Notes: generated by a model not told the origin, from the sequence alone. DNA of 39,318 nt from Opitutus sp. GAS368 (GCA_945868215.1 CAMBLN010000005.1:1-39318); one strand, 5' to 3'; shown: positions 16,521 through 24,842, counted from the first letter of the stretch. Made by a program: numbers and translations.

Positions 16521-16684
16521 AAAAGAGGATACGAGGCGGCTGGGGCGAAAGGGTTGAGGAGAGGCGAATGAGGGGGCGTTGTAAATGGAGTTGTGCGGGC
16601 GGGGCGTGCTTTGGGGGAGGAGGAGGCGCGAAGATTTTTGACACTTGCGGGGGACGGAGGGCACCGCAACCGTGACGCTCAAAC
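16521..16684. promoter_or_regulatory. Divergent promoter region gspD / aroC
   Basis: This 164-bp gap separates the divergent gspD and aroC starts and must contain both promoters. The segment TTTTTGACACTTGC (16635-16648) contains a TTGACA box on the plus strand, a plausible -35 element for aroC. No convincing -10 box stands out to me. Confidence 0.4.
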
Positions 16685-17791
16685 ATGCCCAATAGTTTCG
16701 GTCATCTTTTTCGTATCACCACCTGGGGCGAGAGCCACGGTCCGGGAATCGGTGTGGTCATCGACGGCTGTCCGCCGCTCCTGCCGATCACGGCGGAGGA
16801 AATCCAGGCGGAACTGGACCGGCGCCGGCCGGGGCAGAGCGACATCACGACCCCGCGCAAGGAGGCGGACGTGGTGGAGATTTTGTCGGGCGTTTACGAG
16901 GGGAAGACCACGGGGACGCCGATCGGGCTTTTTGTGCGCAACACGGACCAGCGGTCGAGCGCTTACAACGAGATGAAGGCGGCGTTTCGTCCGTCGCACG
17001 CGGACTTTACGTATCAATCGAAGTTTGGTGTGCGCGACCCCAACGGCGGCGGCCGCAGCTCGGCGCGCGAGACCATCGGGCGCGTGGCGGCGGGGGCGCT
17101 GGCGAAAAAGATTCTGGCGCTGGCGAACGGCGTGGAGTTTCGCGCGTATATCACGCGGGTGCACGACATCGCGATGCCGGCGGGGGCGCTGACGGAGTTT
17201 CCCACGCTCGAGCAAGTCGAGGCGACGGCGGTGCGTTGTCCGCATCCGGCGACGGCCGAGGCGATGATTGCGCGCATCAAAGACGTGCGCAGCAACGGCG
17301 ACTCGGTCGGCGGCGTGATCGAGTGCCGCATCCGCAACGTGCCGGTGGGGCTGGGCGAGCCGGTGTTTGACCGGCTGGAGGCGGATCTGGCGAAGGCGAT
17401 GTTGTCGTTGCCGGCGACGAAGGGCTTTGAGATCGGCAGCGGGTTTGGCGGATCGCTGCTGAAAGGCTCGGAGCACAACGATTTGTTTGAGAAGCGGGAT
17501 GGGCGCGTGCGCACGGTGACGAACAACTCGGGCGGTGTGCAGGGCGGGATCAGCAACGGGGAGGAGATTGTGTTCCGCGTGGCGTTCAAACCGACGGCGA
17601 CGATTTTGCAGCCGCAGCAGACGGTGGATTTGCAGGGCAACGCGACGGAGCTGATGGGCAAGGGCCGCCATGATCCGTGTGTGGTGCCGCGCGCGGTGGT
17701 GATCGTCGAGGCGATGGCGGCGCTGGTGCTGCTCGACCATGCGATGCGCCAGGCGGGGCAAAATCGCGCGTTTGAGTTTCCCGCGAAATAA
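16685..17791 (+). CDS. aroC: Chorismate synthase
   Basis: The 368-residue protein catalyses the last step of the shikimate pathway, 5-enolpyruvylshikimate-3-phosphate to chorismate, using reduced FMN. Family signatures are all visible: [18 protein letters not shown] near the start, [15 protein letters not shown] (47-61), [15 protein letters not shown] (near 123-137), [14 protein letters not shown] (near 279-292), and [17 protein letters not shown] close to the C-terminus. The length is normal for the family. The start is ATG 16685 without a Shine-Dalgarno sequence. The next gene begins 15 bases after the stop, so the two may share a transcript. Confidence 0.98.
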   Translation: MPNSFGHLFRITTWGESHGPGIGVVIDGCPPLLPITAEEIQAELDRRRPGQSDITTPRKEADVVEILSGVYEGKTTGTPIGLFVRNTDQRSSAYNEMKAAFRPSHADFTYQSKFGVRDPNGGGRSSARETIGRVAAGALAKKILALANGVEFRAYITRVHDIAMPAGALTEFPTLEQVEATAVRCPHPATAEAMIARIKDVRSNGDSVGGVIECRIRNVPVGLGEPVFDRLEADLAKAMLSLPATKGFEIGSGFGGSLLKGSEHNDLFEKRDGRVRTVTNNSGGVQGGISNGEEIVFRVAFKPTATILQPQQTVDLQGNATELMGKGRHDPCVVPRAVVIVEAMAALVLLDHAMRQAGQNRAFEFPAK

Positions 17792-17806
17792 GAAAGAGTC
17801 GGCGGC

Positions 17807-18661
17807 ATGGACACCGCCCCGATGATTGATCCTGATGTGCCGATGACTGCAGAGAATCCGTTGGTTTATATCATTCTGGGTGCGTCCGGCTCGGGCCGGC
17901 GCGAGGTGCTGGCCGACTTGATCGACGGCGGGTTGTCCGAGGGCGAGCGGGCGGCGGTGCTGTTGTCGGCGAACGAAACCGCGAGCGAACACGATGCGAA
18001 CCTCGGGAACGTGGCGCGCTGGACCTGGCACGAAGGCGCGATCGAAGCGGTGATGCCGCCGGGGGCGACGCATGTGTTTTTTGTGACGGACGGGCGGCGC
18101 AACCCGGTGGATCAGATCGAGGTCCTGGAGAAGTGGCTCAAGCTGGTGCAGGCGGATCTGGGCCGCGTGATCACGGTGGTTAACTGCCAACTGGCCGAGA
18201 AACACAGCGCGCTCGTGGCGTGGTATGAGGCGTGTATCCATTTTTCGGATGTGGCGCTGCTCAATCGACGCGAGGGCGTGGCGAACAAGTGGATGTCGGA
18301 GTTCCAGGCGAAATTTAAGGACGCGTTTTATCCTTGTCTGTTTGAGATGGTGAAAGGCGGGCGCGTGAAAAACCCGGTCATCGTGCTCAATCCGGAGGCG
18401 CGGAGGATGTCGCACATTTTCGACGTCGACGAGTGGACGGGCATCGACCTGGAAGGCGTGGAGTTTGGCACCGAAGGCGCGGATGAGCCGGAGGCGGACG
18501 ACGACAAACCGGCCAAGGGTGACGGAAAAAAGAAAGGGCATCCGAACCAGTCGCCGTTGGATGATGACGACTGGTTGCCGGAGAAGGAGCCGTATTTCGA
18601 GATTCTGCCCAACGGGCGGAGGGCGAAGGAGATTCCGGATATCGGGAAATATCTTGCGTAA
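17807..18661 (+). CDS. CobW/COG0523-like protein with degenerate P-loop, function unknown
   Basis: The 284-residue protein opens with a short leader, then a hydrophobic strand and P-loop-like turn (VYIILGASGSGRREVLADLI, 20-39). In CobW-type metal-chaperone GTPases this reads GFLGSGKTTLL, so here the essential lysine is arginine and the Ser/Thr is missing. Downstream, VITVVNCQLAEKH and HFSDVALLNRREGV resemble the CobW order of a Walker-B/switch strand and an NKxD-like base motif, also degraded (NRRE). The C-terminus is acidic and lysine-rich (DDDKPAKGDGKKK), then DDDDWLPEKEPYFEILPNGR. It is probably an inactive or altered nucleotide-binding homologue; the family link is my inference. It lies directly downstream of aroC and ahead of a strong terminator. 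An alternative start is Met13. Confidence 0.6.
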   Translation: MDTAPMIDPDVPMTAENPLVYIILGASGSGRREVLADLIDGGLSEGERAAVLLSANETASEHDANLGNVARWTWHEGAIEAVMPPGATHVFFVTDGRRNPVDQIEVLEKWLKLVQADLGRVITVVNCQLAEKHSALVAWYEACIHFSDVALLNRREGVANKWMSEFQAKFKDAFYPCLFEMVKGGRVKNPVIVLNPEARRMSHIFDVDEWTGIDLEGVEFGTEGADEPEADDDKPAKGDGKKKGHPNQSPLDDDDWLPEKEPYFEILPNGRRAKEIPDIGKYLA

Positions 18662-18686
18662 GGGGGAATTGGATACGTGAAAACGT

Positions 18687-18717
18687 GAAAAAGCCCGGCG
18701 GGATGCCGGGCTTTTTC
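18687..18717 (+). terminator. Intrinsic terminator after the CobW-like gene
   Basis: A perfect 13-bp stem (18687-18699 with 18705-18717; core AAGCCCGGC/GCCGGGCTT) with a 5-base loop has a T run inside its right arm. The flanking A and T runs allow use in both directions; the facing gene is eda. Confidence 0.85.
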
Positions 18718-18726
18718 GTGTTCGGA

Positions 18727-18751
18727 CGAAAGCGCTCCGCGCTTCCGCTAC
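18727..18751 (-). repeat. REP-like element (GTAG plus palindrome)
   Basis: On the minus strand, GTAG (18751-18748) is followed by CGG and a palindrome AAGCGC-GGA-GCGCTT (18744-18730). This layout, a GTAG head and a hairpin, is that of bacterial REP sequences mobilised by RAYT transposases. It sits between the convergent CobW-like gene and eda. Confidence 0.45.
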
Positions 18752-18765
18752 GGTGAGACGGAGGC

Positions 18766-19410
18766 TTACTTCACGCCGGCGGCGGCGGCCGCGGCGACGA
18801 AGGCCTTGGCGCGGGCGGTGATGGCGGCCCAGTTCTTTTCCTTGAGGGATTTCGCATCGACGAGCGAGCTGCCGGCGGCGGTGGCGAAAGCGCCGGCGCG
18901 GAGGAAGTCGCCGAGATTTTCGGCGGTGACGCCGCCGGTGGGAACGAGCTCGATCTGGGGGAGCGGGGCCTTGATGGACTTGATGTAGTTGGGTCCGAAG
19001 AACTCGGCGGGGAACACCTTGGCGGCGTCGGCGCCGGCTTCCCAGGCGGCGACGATTTCGGTGGGCGTGAAGGCGCCGGAGAAAATCGGAACGCTGTAGC
19101 GTTTGCAGAGCGTGATGACGTCGGGGCGCAGGGCGGGGGTGACGATGAATTTGGCGCCGGCGAGGATGCCCATGCGGGCGGTTTCGGCGTCGAGCACGGT
19201 GCCGAGGCCGAAGACGAAGTCGGGGAGTTCGGCGGTGACTTTTTCGAGGACGCGGATCGCGCCGGGGGTCGTCATGGTGAGCTCGATGGAGGTCAAGCCG
19301 CCGTCGGCGAGGGCTTTGGCGCAATCGAGGAGTCCGTCGGCGGATTCGGCGCGAATGAGGGCGATGACTTTCTCGGCTTTGAACTTCGAGAGGATGGCGT
19401 CTTTTTTCAT
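18766..19410 (-). CDS. eda: 2-dehydro-3-deoxy-phosphogluconate (KDPG) aldolase
   Basis: The product has 214 residues from ATG 19410 (MKKDAILSKFKAEKVIALIR). The frame remains open 250 codons upstream but only as a shadow of the esterase gene, so I reject that extension. It is a class I aldolase with a TIM barrel. Arg20, Glu43 (SIELTMTT), GLGTVLD (68-74), the Schiff-base lysine K131 in AAKVFPAEFFGP, and PTGGV (157-161) are all in place. It splits KDPG (and often 4-hydroxy-2-oxoglutarate) into pyruvate and glyceraldehyde-3-phosphate, the last step of the Entner-Doudoroff or a hexuronate route. The galactonate isozyme DgoA is an alternative, since no edd or kdgK is in the window to decide. An inverted repeat lies 60-80 bases upstream. 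Confidence 0.9.
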   Translation of the reverse strand: MKKDAILSKFKAEKVIALIRAESADGLLDCAKALADGGLTSIELTMTTPGAIRVLEKVTAELPDFVFGLGTVLDAETARMGILAGAKFIVTPALRPDVITLCKRYSVPIFSGAFTPTEIVAAWEAGADAAKVFPAEFFGPNYIKSIKAPLPQIELVPTGGVTAENLGDFLRAGAFATAAGSSLVDAKSLKEKNWAAITARAKAFVAAAAAAGVK

Positions 19411-19471
19411 GGGTAATGGAGGAGGGGAAATGTTGCGCGGTGGGCGAATGCGCGGCGAGAGGGAATCGTGT

Positions 19472-19491
19472 GGTGACGTTAGCACGTCACC
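19472..19491. promoter_or_regulatory. Perfect inverted repeat upstream of eda
   Basis: GGTGACG (19472-19478) and CGTCACC (19485-19491) form 7-bp arms around a 6-base centre TTAGCA. They lie in the 103-bp gap between the esterase stop and the eda start, 62-81 bases before the eda ATG. It could be an operator for eda or a 3' hairpin of the esterase message; there is no T run on the minus strand. Confidence 0.35.
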
Positions 19492-19513
19492 GACATGGCT
19501 AGCACGAGGGCGT

Positions 19514-20473
19514 TTAAGCGAAGAAGCGGGTGAGGGCGGCGCGGATTTCAAGGTCTTCGCGGGATTGGCCGGGGTAAACGTCGTAGTGGCCGGCGGTGAG
19601 CGGGTAGAGTTCCTTGGGGCCGGCGAGGGAGTTGAAGACGGAGTATTGTCCGGCGGGCGGGACGGCGGGGTCGAAGGCGGCGGCGGCGACGAACACGGGT
19701 TTATGCGTGTGGCGGGCGGCGAGGGCGGCGTCGAAGTAGGCGAGGACGGAGCGGAGTTCGGGGCGTTTTTGGACGAGGAGGCGGACGGCCTCACCGCTGC
19801 CGTTACAGGGAAGTTGGAGGCGCAGCGGGTGGTTGCCAAAACTCGGGACGCAGAGGTAGGCGGAGCGGATGCGGTCGTCCCACGGGAGGGCGAGGGCGCC
19901 GATGCCGCCGCCGAAACTGCCGCCGAGGTAATCGAGGCGCGGGCGGGATTCTGGGACGGCTTCGTGGAGGACGGAGGCGGCGCGCCAGAGGTCCATGACG
20001 GAGTGGCGGTGAACGTAGGTTTCGCGGCGGTCGATGCCGTGGAGGACGTGTTCGCCGCCTTGCGAAGGGATGCCGGCGTGAAGGCTGCGGGTGGGCAGGC
20101 CGGTGCAGACGGGCTGGATGGTGGCGGCACCGGCGACGGGCGGAGCGAGGTCGGGTGCATCGCGTCCGCCGTAGCCGTGGCCGATGAGCAGGCCGCAGGT
20201 GACGGGGGTGTTGCGAGGTTTGGTCAGCCAGCCGCCGATGCGGTTGCCGAGAAGCCCGGCGTATTCAATATCGAATACGGCGTGGTCGGCGTTGCCGGGG
20301 TGGGCGGAAGGTTTGACGGACCAGTCGAGCGGGGCGGCGAGGGCTTCGGCGAATGTGGCGCGCCAGAAAGCGGCGAAGTCGGCCGGCTCGTCGATGACGG
20401 GGCGGAGGTTGCGAAGTTGCTCGGGCGAGTAGCCGCCGGTGGGATCAAACGGGCAGGAATGAGGAAGGGACAT
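19514..20473 (-). CDS. Acetyl xylan esterase / cephalosporin deacetylase-like hydrolase (AXE1 family)
   Basis: The product has 319 residues from ATG 20473 (MSLPHSCPFDPTGGYSPEQL). It is an alpha/beta hydrolase: oxyanion region LLIGHGYGGR (95-104), nucleophile elbow GGSFGG with Ser186, acid Asp268 in AAFDPAVPP, and His296 in AGHYD. The catalytic order and the Pro/Gly-rich acid loop fit the AXE1 (carbohydrate esterase 7) family, which deacetylates xylo-oligosaccharides and small acetylated compounds. The elbow is usually GGSQGG; here Gln is replaced by Phe. There is no signal peptide, so it is probably cytoplasmic and acts on imported oligosaccharides. The next gene downstream on the same strand is KDPG aldolase, hinting at plant-polysaccharide catabolism. 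Confidence 0.85.
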   Translation of the reverse strand: MSLPHSCPFDPTGGYSPEQLRNLRPVIDEPADFAAFWRATFAEALAAPLDWSVKPSAHPGNADHAVFDIEYAGLLGNRIGGWLTKPRNTPVTCGLLIGHGYGGRDAPDLAPPVAGAATIQPVCTGLPTRSLHAGIPSQGGEHVLHGIDRRETYVHRHSVMDLWRAASVLHEAVPESRPRLDYLGGSFGGGIGALALPWDDRIRSAYLCVPSFGNHPLRLQLPCNGSGEAVRLLVQKRPELRSVLAYFDAALAARHTHKPVFVAAAAFDPAVPPAGQYSVFNSLAGPKELYPLTAGHYDVYPGQSREDLEIRAALTRFFA

Positions 20474-20563
20474 GGTGCGCGACGAGCGTCCAGCATAAGC
20501 CGGAGAGCGGCGGGCAACGCAAGACGCGCGGCGCAGCAAGCGGGACGGAGCGCGGACGGGCGA

Positions 20564-23500
20564 TTATTGGGAGACGCGGAGGCGGAGGAAGCGTTTGGTG
20601 GCGTTGGTCTCGGTGTCGGTGGCGGTGACGGTCTGGCCGACGGTGCCGGGGTTGGTCGCCACGGTGGTCCAGGTGGTGAGATCGCTGCTGCCTTGGACGG
20701 TGTAGGTGAGGTCGGCGCGCTCGCGTTTGAAAGTAAGGGTGAGCGCGCCGGCGGAGTTGCCCAAGGCCGGCTGCGAGGACGGTCCTGACAAGGCGGAGAC
20801 GGGCGAGGTGCCCAGGGCGTATTCAAGAAGATTGGACAGACCGTCGTTGTCGGGATCGGCGAGCGGCTGGGCGGCGGGGGTGTTGGCGTCTTCGTTGAAG
20901 TGGGCGGCCTGCCAGAGCTGGAACGGGCTGTCGGTGAGCGTGACGGTGGCGCCGGGGGCGGGATCAAGCAGGGCTCCGCCGGTGGGTGCGGAGAGTTGCA
21001 GGCCGATGGTTTTGCCGCCGTCCACGACGGTGTCGGGGAGCAAGGTGAGCGTGACGGTGCGGTCGGTGCTGTCGCCGTCGGCCCAGGAGAGCGTCGTGGA
21101 AAGCGCGGTGTAGTCCACGCCGGGGTGGGCGGAACCGCCGGGGGTCGAGGCGAGGTTGACGGTTACCGCGCCGGAAGAGCCGCCGGTGCGTTTCACGGTG
21201 ATCGTGACGGTGGTGGCGGTGCCGGCTTCCTGTCCGGAGTAAGTGGGGGCGGAGAGCGAGAGGGTGCCGGCGGAGGCGAGTTGGGTGATCCAGTCGCGGA
21301 GGAGCGCCTGCTGGGCGGTCGGCATGGGATCGCCGGGTCTCATGCGGGTGCCGACCTGCGGGAGCATGGAGTTGATTTTCTCCATGAGGTAGCTGCGTTC
21401 GGGGTGGCCGGGATCGACGAGTTTCACGCCGCGGGCTTCGACGCTGGGTTGGTTGACGAGGGCGGCGTAGCTGGCGCCGGCTTGGAGGTCGAGGCCGCCG
21501 CTGTTGGTGGCGATGTCGTTGTGGCAGGCGGCGCAGTTGGCGGTGAAGATGGCCTGGACTTGGGTGAAGGTGACGTTGGGCGTGACGGCGATGGCGGAGA
21601 GATCGTCGCGGCCCTGGCCGCCGTTTTGGAGGCCGATGGCGAGGTCGCGAACGAGGGTGCCGGTGGCCGGAACGGTGAAGGTCGAAACGACGCGGCCGTG
21701 CGTGGTGGCGAGGGTGTCGGCGGCGGTGTCGAGCGTGAAGGACGCGTCGCCATCGGAGGAGCGTATGGGCGCGTGGTAGTAGCCGAGCGCGTCGGAGACG
21801 AGACGATGGGCGACGCCGGACGGCGGGTGTCCGGACGCGGGGAGAAAATCGCGTCCGCCGGAGACGGCGTAGGGGGCGGGGACGGAGCCGCGCGCGACGC
21901 CGATGTCGACGGCGAGCGGAGCGCCGAGGGTGTCACGAAGGCGTCCGCGGATCATGACGTCGGACAAGCGGAAGACGGGCGCGATGGTTTGGTTGGCGGC
22001 GGAGGTGGACAGCGCGAAGCCGGTGAAGGCGGCTTCGACGGAGTCACCGGCGGGTTCGCCGGCGGAGACCACGATGCCGGGGCCGGTGAGGTTGACCGCG
22101 AGGGTGGTGTCGAGGACGTCGCCGGGCGGGACATCGACGCTGTTGCTCTCGGGGCCGGTGCCGCCGGTGAAGGCGAGCGGGGTGACTCCGTCGTGTTGGT
22201 AAAGACGGAGGGACGTGGCGGTGGCGAGCGGGGAAACGACAGCGGTGCGGGCGTCGTAGAGACGGGCGTTGAGCGTGAGATTGGTGGGATGAAACGCGGT
22301 GACCGTGGCGGTGTGGGTGGAGCGGAGGCCCTGGGTGTTGATGACGGTGAGCGTGACGGTGTAGATGCCCGGAGCGGTGAACGTATGCGCGGGACTCGGT
22401 TGGGTGGACGTGGTGCCGTCACCAAAGTCCCAAGCCCACGATGCAAGCGTGCTGCCGGGGGCAGTCGAAGTGTCGGAGAACGTGACGGCGAGCGGGGTGG
22501 GGCCGGTGGCGGCGACGGGAGAGACGGTGAACGCGGCGACGGGCGCGGTGCCGCCTTGGTAGCGGATGCGGCCGATGCGGTAGTTGGTGCCGGTGGAGGC
22601 GCCTTGGTTGCTGTCGGTGAAGTAGAGGTGCCCGTCGGGTCCGAGCTCGAAGCTGACGATGTTGAAGGACGTGAAGCCGGTGAGGAACGGTTCGCCGTTG
22701 TCCTCGGGGAACGGGGTGAGCGTGTCGAGGTTGGGACCGGTGAGATACCAGCGGCGGATTTCCTTGCGGTCGTCGCCGCCGTAGCGGGCGTTGTAGAGCG
22801 CGACGCCATCGGGGGCGAAGACGCCGCCGCGGATGAGCGTGATCGCGGTGAGCGAAGGCTGCGTGGTGTAGAGGATCTTGCGTTTGCCGTCGGAGGAATC
22901 GGTGGTGAACTGGTTGTCCCAACCGCCGTCGGCGCCCTTGGTGATGCGGGCGATGCGGTCGGTGCCGTCGCCGTTTTCGGAGATGTAGAGGACGTCGGGG
23001 ACGGGGGCGGCGGGATCGAATGCGAAGCGGAACGGGTTGCGGTAACGATGGGACCAGATGCGCGAGCGGACGGAGGACGCGTTGCCATCCCAGTGCGGGT
23101 TGTCGGGCAGACCGAGACCGGTGGAGGAGTCGATGCGGAGCAATTTGCCGGCGTAGAGGTCGAGGTTGCCGACCAGGGAGCGGTCGCCGTCGTCGCCGAG
23201 CATGACGTAGAGCTGGTAGTCGTTGTCGGGGTGGAAGGCGATGTCGCCGGCCTTGTGGACGTTATTGGTGTTGGGCAGGCCGGAGAGCAGGATGGTTTCG
23301 GAGCCGGGCTCGACGCCGGTGAACGTGGAGTTGGCGGTGAGGCGCGAGATGCGCTGGTCGGTGTTGGTGGAGTAGAGGACGTAGAGGTAGCGGTTGTTGA
23401 GGTAGTCGGGGTCGAGGGCGAGGCCGAGGAAACCGCGTTCGCCGGCGGTGTTCACGCCGGTGAGTGTAGCGAAAACGACGGGTGCTTTGAACGGCCCGCG

Positions 23501-24151
23501 GTTGGCACCGACGATTTGTTTCGGGAGATTGGGACCCGAGTAGCTGACCTGAAGGGCCTGGCCGCCGTTGGCTTCGAGATACTCGACACGCAGGGTGTGT
23601 GTGCCGGCCGCGAGGGTGATGGTGCCGCTCTTCTCGGTGTTGCCGTGGAGGCCGTCGTGATCGACGACCAGAGTGCCGTTGACGTAAACTTTGCTGCCGT
23701 CGTCGGACTGGGTGTAGAACGTGTAGGTGCCGGCGTCGGTGATCGGAAGATCGCCTGTGAAACGAAGCGCGTAGAAATCGGGGCGGACGGTCGAAGGGAT
23801 CGCAATGGTTGCGGACGTGCCGGTGCCGTCGGGAGTGAGTGCGTCGAGATTGGGGATGACGTTCCACGTGGCACCGTCGGGACGCTCATAGTATTGCCAG
23901 GCGAACGAGAGCGGGGAGATGCCGGTGTTGGGTTCGAATTGAAGGATGCGGCCTTGTTTTTCGGCGACGTAGAGACGCCCGGCCTGATCGAAACGGAGCG
24001 AGATGGTGCCGTTGCCCTTGTGGATTTCTTCGTCCACGAAGCCGGGATTGGTGAACGTCGGCGCGGCGGTGAGGCAGAGGTTAATTGCCGCGGAAACCAA
24101 GAGGGACAGGGCGAAGCGGCGGGGTGAACGAAAACAAGCGGGGCGGGGCAT
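20564..24151 (-). CDS. Secreted multidomain protein: glucose/sorbosone dehydrogenase-like propeller with PA14, PKD, c-type cytochrome and Calx-beta domains
   Basis: The 1195-residue protein has a signal peptide at 1-30 (LSLLVSAAINLCLTAA). A six-bladed propeller of the soluble PQQ glucose/sorbosone dehydrogenase type starts near 31-77 (ISLRFDQAGRLYVAEKQGRI) and resumes at about 222-535 (GERGFLGLALDPDY, NVHKAGDIAFHPD, SHRYRNPFRFAFDP). A PA14 carbohydrate-binding domain (about 82-212) is inserted between. A PKD domain follows (538-620, WDFGDGTTS), then a Thr/Gly/Val-rich region (625-850). A monohaem cytochrome c-like domain (about 857-958) carries CAACH at 873-877 and a candidate axial Met in MRPGDPMP. 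A Calx-beta domain (962-1075) and a C-terminal module with DPDNDGLSNLLEYALG complete the chain. It is probably a periplasmic or extracellular sugar oxidase with built-in electron acceptor. Substrate and PQQ content are not provable from sequence. Confidence 0.88.
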   Translation of the reverse strand: MPRPACFRSPRRFALSLLVSAAINLCLTAAPTFTNPGFVDEEIHKGNGTISLRFDQAGRLYVAEKQGRILQFEPNTGISPLSFAWQYYERPDGATWNVIPNLDALTPDGTGTSATIAIPSTVRPDFYALRFTGDLPITDAGTYTFYTQSDDGSKVYVNGTLVVDHDGLHGNTEKSGTITLAAGTHTLRVEYLEANGGQALQVSYSGPNLPKQIVGANRGPFKAPVVFATLTGVNTAGERGFLGLALDPDYLNNRYLYVLYSTNTDQRISRLTANSTFTGVEPGSETILLSGLPNTNNVHKAGDIAFHPDNDYQLYVMLGDDGDRSLVGNLDLYAGKLLRIDSSTGLGLPDNPHWDGNASSVRSRIWSHRYRNPFRFAFDPAAPVPDVLYISENGDGTDRIARITKGADGGWDNQFTTDSSDGKRKILYTTQPSLTAITLIRGGVFAPDGVALYNARYGGDDRKEIRRWYLTGPNLDTLTPFPEDNGEPFLTGFTSFNIVSFELGPDGHLYFTDSNQGASTGTNYRIGRIRYQGGTAPVAAFTVSPVAATGPTPLAVTFSDTSTAPGSTLASWAWDFGDGTTSTQPSPAHTFTAPGIYTVTLTVINTQGLRSTHTATVTAFHPTNLTLNARLYDARTAVVSPLATATSLRLYQHDGVTPLAFTGGTGPESNSVDVPPGDVLDTTLAVNLTGPGIVVSAGEPAGDSVEAAFTGFALSTSAANQTIAPVFRLSDVMIRGRLRDTLGAPLAVDIGVARGSVPAPYAVSGGRDFLPASGHPPSGVAHRLVSDALGYYHAPIRSSDGDASFTLDTAADTLATTHGRVVSTFTVPATGTLVRDLAIGLQNGGQGRDDLSAIAVTPNVTFTQVQAIFTANCAACHNDIATNSGGLDLQAGASYAALVNQPSVEARGVKLVDPGHPERSYLMEKINSMLPQVGTRMRPGDPMPTAQQALLRDWITQLASAGTLSLSAPTYSGQEAGTATTVTITVKRTGGSSGAVTVNLASTPGGSAHPGVDYTALSTTLSWADGDSTDRTVTLTLLPDTVVDGGKTIGLQLSAPTGGALLDPAPGATVTLTDSPFQLWQAAHFNEDANTPAAQPLADPDNDGLSNLLEYALGTSPVSALSGPSSQPALGNSAGALTLTFKRERADLTYTVQGSSDLTTWTTVATNPGTVGQTVTATDTETNATKRFLRLRVSQ

Positions 24152-24235
24152 GCACGGAGTAAAGTTGCATAAAGTTGCAATTTGTAAATCCCAAAACCGG
24201 GCGGAGGCGCCAGAGGCAGAAGATGCTCGGAAAGC

Positions 24236-24266
24236 AAAAAGTCGCCATCCGTGGGGATGGCGACTT
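24236..24266 (-). terminator. Intrinsic terminator of tRNA-Leu
   Basis: A perfect 12-bp stem (24239-24250 with 24255-24266; AAGTCGCCATCC on the plus strand) with a 4-base loop reads on the minus strand into five T residues (A run 24236-24240). It begins 10 bases past the tRNA 3' end. Confidence 0.9.
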
Positions 24267-24276
24267 GGCGATAAAA

Positions 24277-24361
24277 TGGTGCCCGAGGACGGACTCGAAC
24301 CGTCATGCGATTAAGCACAGGCTTCTGAGACCTGCGTGTCTACCAATTCCACCACCCGGGC
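24277..24361 (-). tRNA. tRNA-Leu, anticodon CAG
   Basis: A class II tRNA of 85 bases. Acceptor GCCCGGG pairs with CTCGGGC (one G-U pair). Anticodon stem CAGGT/GCCTG has loop CTCAGAA, giving CAG, which reads CTG, expected to be the main leucine codon in this G+C-rich genome. A variable arm (TGCTTAATCGCA) and T-arm GACGG/CCGTC with TTCGAGT are present. CCA is encoded (24279-24277). A strong terminator follows. Confidence 0.96.
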
Positions 24362-24452
24362 AGGGAAGGGAGGGAAACCACACGGACCGGTGACACCCTA
24401 GGCAAACACAAAATGTCAGCGGCGGGACCGTGCAGGTGGGGAGCGGGGGCGT

Positions 24453-24728
24453 TTATTTGCCCATCGCGGCGAGGTCGTCGCGGGCGCTTTGCATCTCGGC
24501 GATGATCTTGTGGGCGTGGTCGAGCAGGTGTTGGCCGGGGGCGGTCAAGGTCACGCGGCGGCCCAAGCGATCAAACAAACGGCAGTCCAAATCTTGTTCG
24601 AGCGACTTGATCGCATGGCTGATGGCGGACTGCGTGAGGCTGAGTTCACGAGCGGCCAAGGTGAAACTGCCGACTCGTGCAAGAGTTGTGAAGGCGAGCA
24701 GCTTGCGGCTGTCGAGGATGGTCGTCAT
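24453..24728 (-). CDS. LysR-type DNA-binding domain without effector domain
   Basis: The product has 91 residues from ATG 24728 (MTTILDSRKLLAFTTLARVG). It contains the complete LysR winged helix-turn-helix (SFTLAARELSLTQSAISHAI, KSLEQDLDCRLFDRLGRRV) and the start of the linker helix (GQHLLDHAHKIIAEMQSARD), then stops at AAMGK. The roughly 200-residue inducer-binding domain of ordinary LysR regulators is absent. The 91 bases between its stop and tRNA-Leu show no remnant, so this is a short gene rather than a fresh frameshift. LysR linker helices dimerise, so it could bind DNA as a dimer without an inducer. It is divergent from hrpA across 114 bases. Target unknown. Confidence 0.8.
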   Translation of the reverse strand: MTTILDSRKLLAFTTLARVGSFTLAARELSLTQSAISHAIKSLEQDLDCRLFDRLGRRVTLTAPGQHLLDHAHKIIAEMQSARDDLAAMGK

Positions 24729-24842
24729 GTGAGGTGTGGGCGGCCGAAAGAATTTTGTTAATAGCACGATCCAAGCCAGCCAGCTGCGTTAGCTTAGGTT
24801 ATTGTAAAAAACCCCTCGCGAGTCCGGAAGTTCGCTGCCACG

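Noticed and set aside
16679-19324. Minus-strand open frame of 881 codons opposite aroC and its neighbour
   Set aside because: Arg/His/Leu-rich shadow translation across several genes and terminators.
19411-20160. N-terminal extension of the eda frame by 250 codons
   Set aside because: Ser/Pro/Thr-rich shadow of the esterase gene; the true aldolase N-terminus begins at Met 19410.
20900-24127. Plus-strand open frame of 1075 codons opposite the quinoprotein-cytochrome gene
   Set aside because: The product is a monotonous Gly/Ala/Asp/Val string with no domain, antisense to a gene with clear domains.
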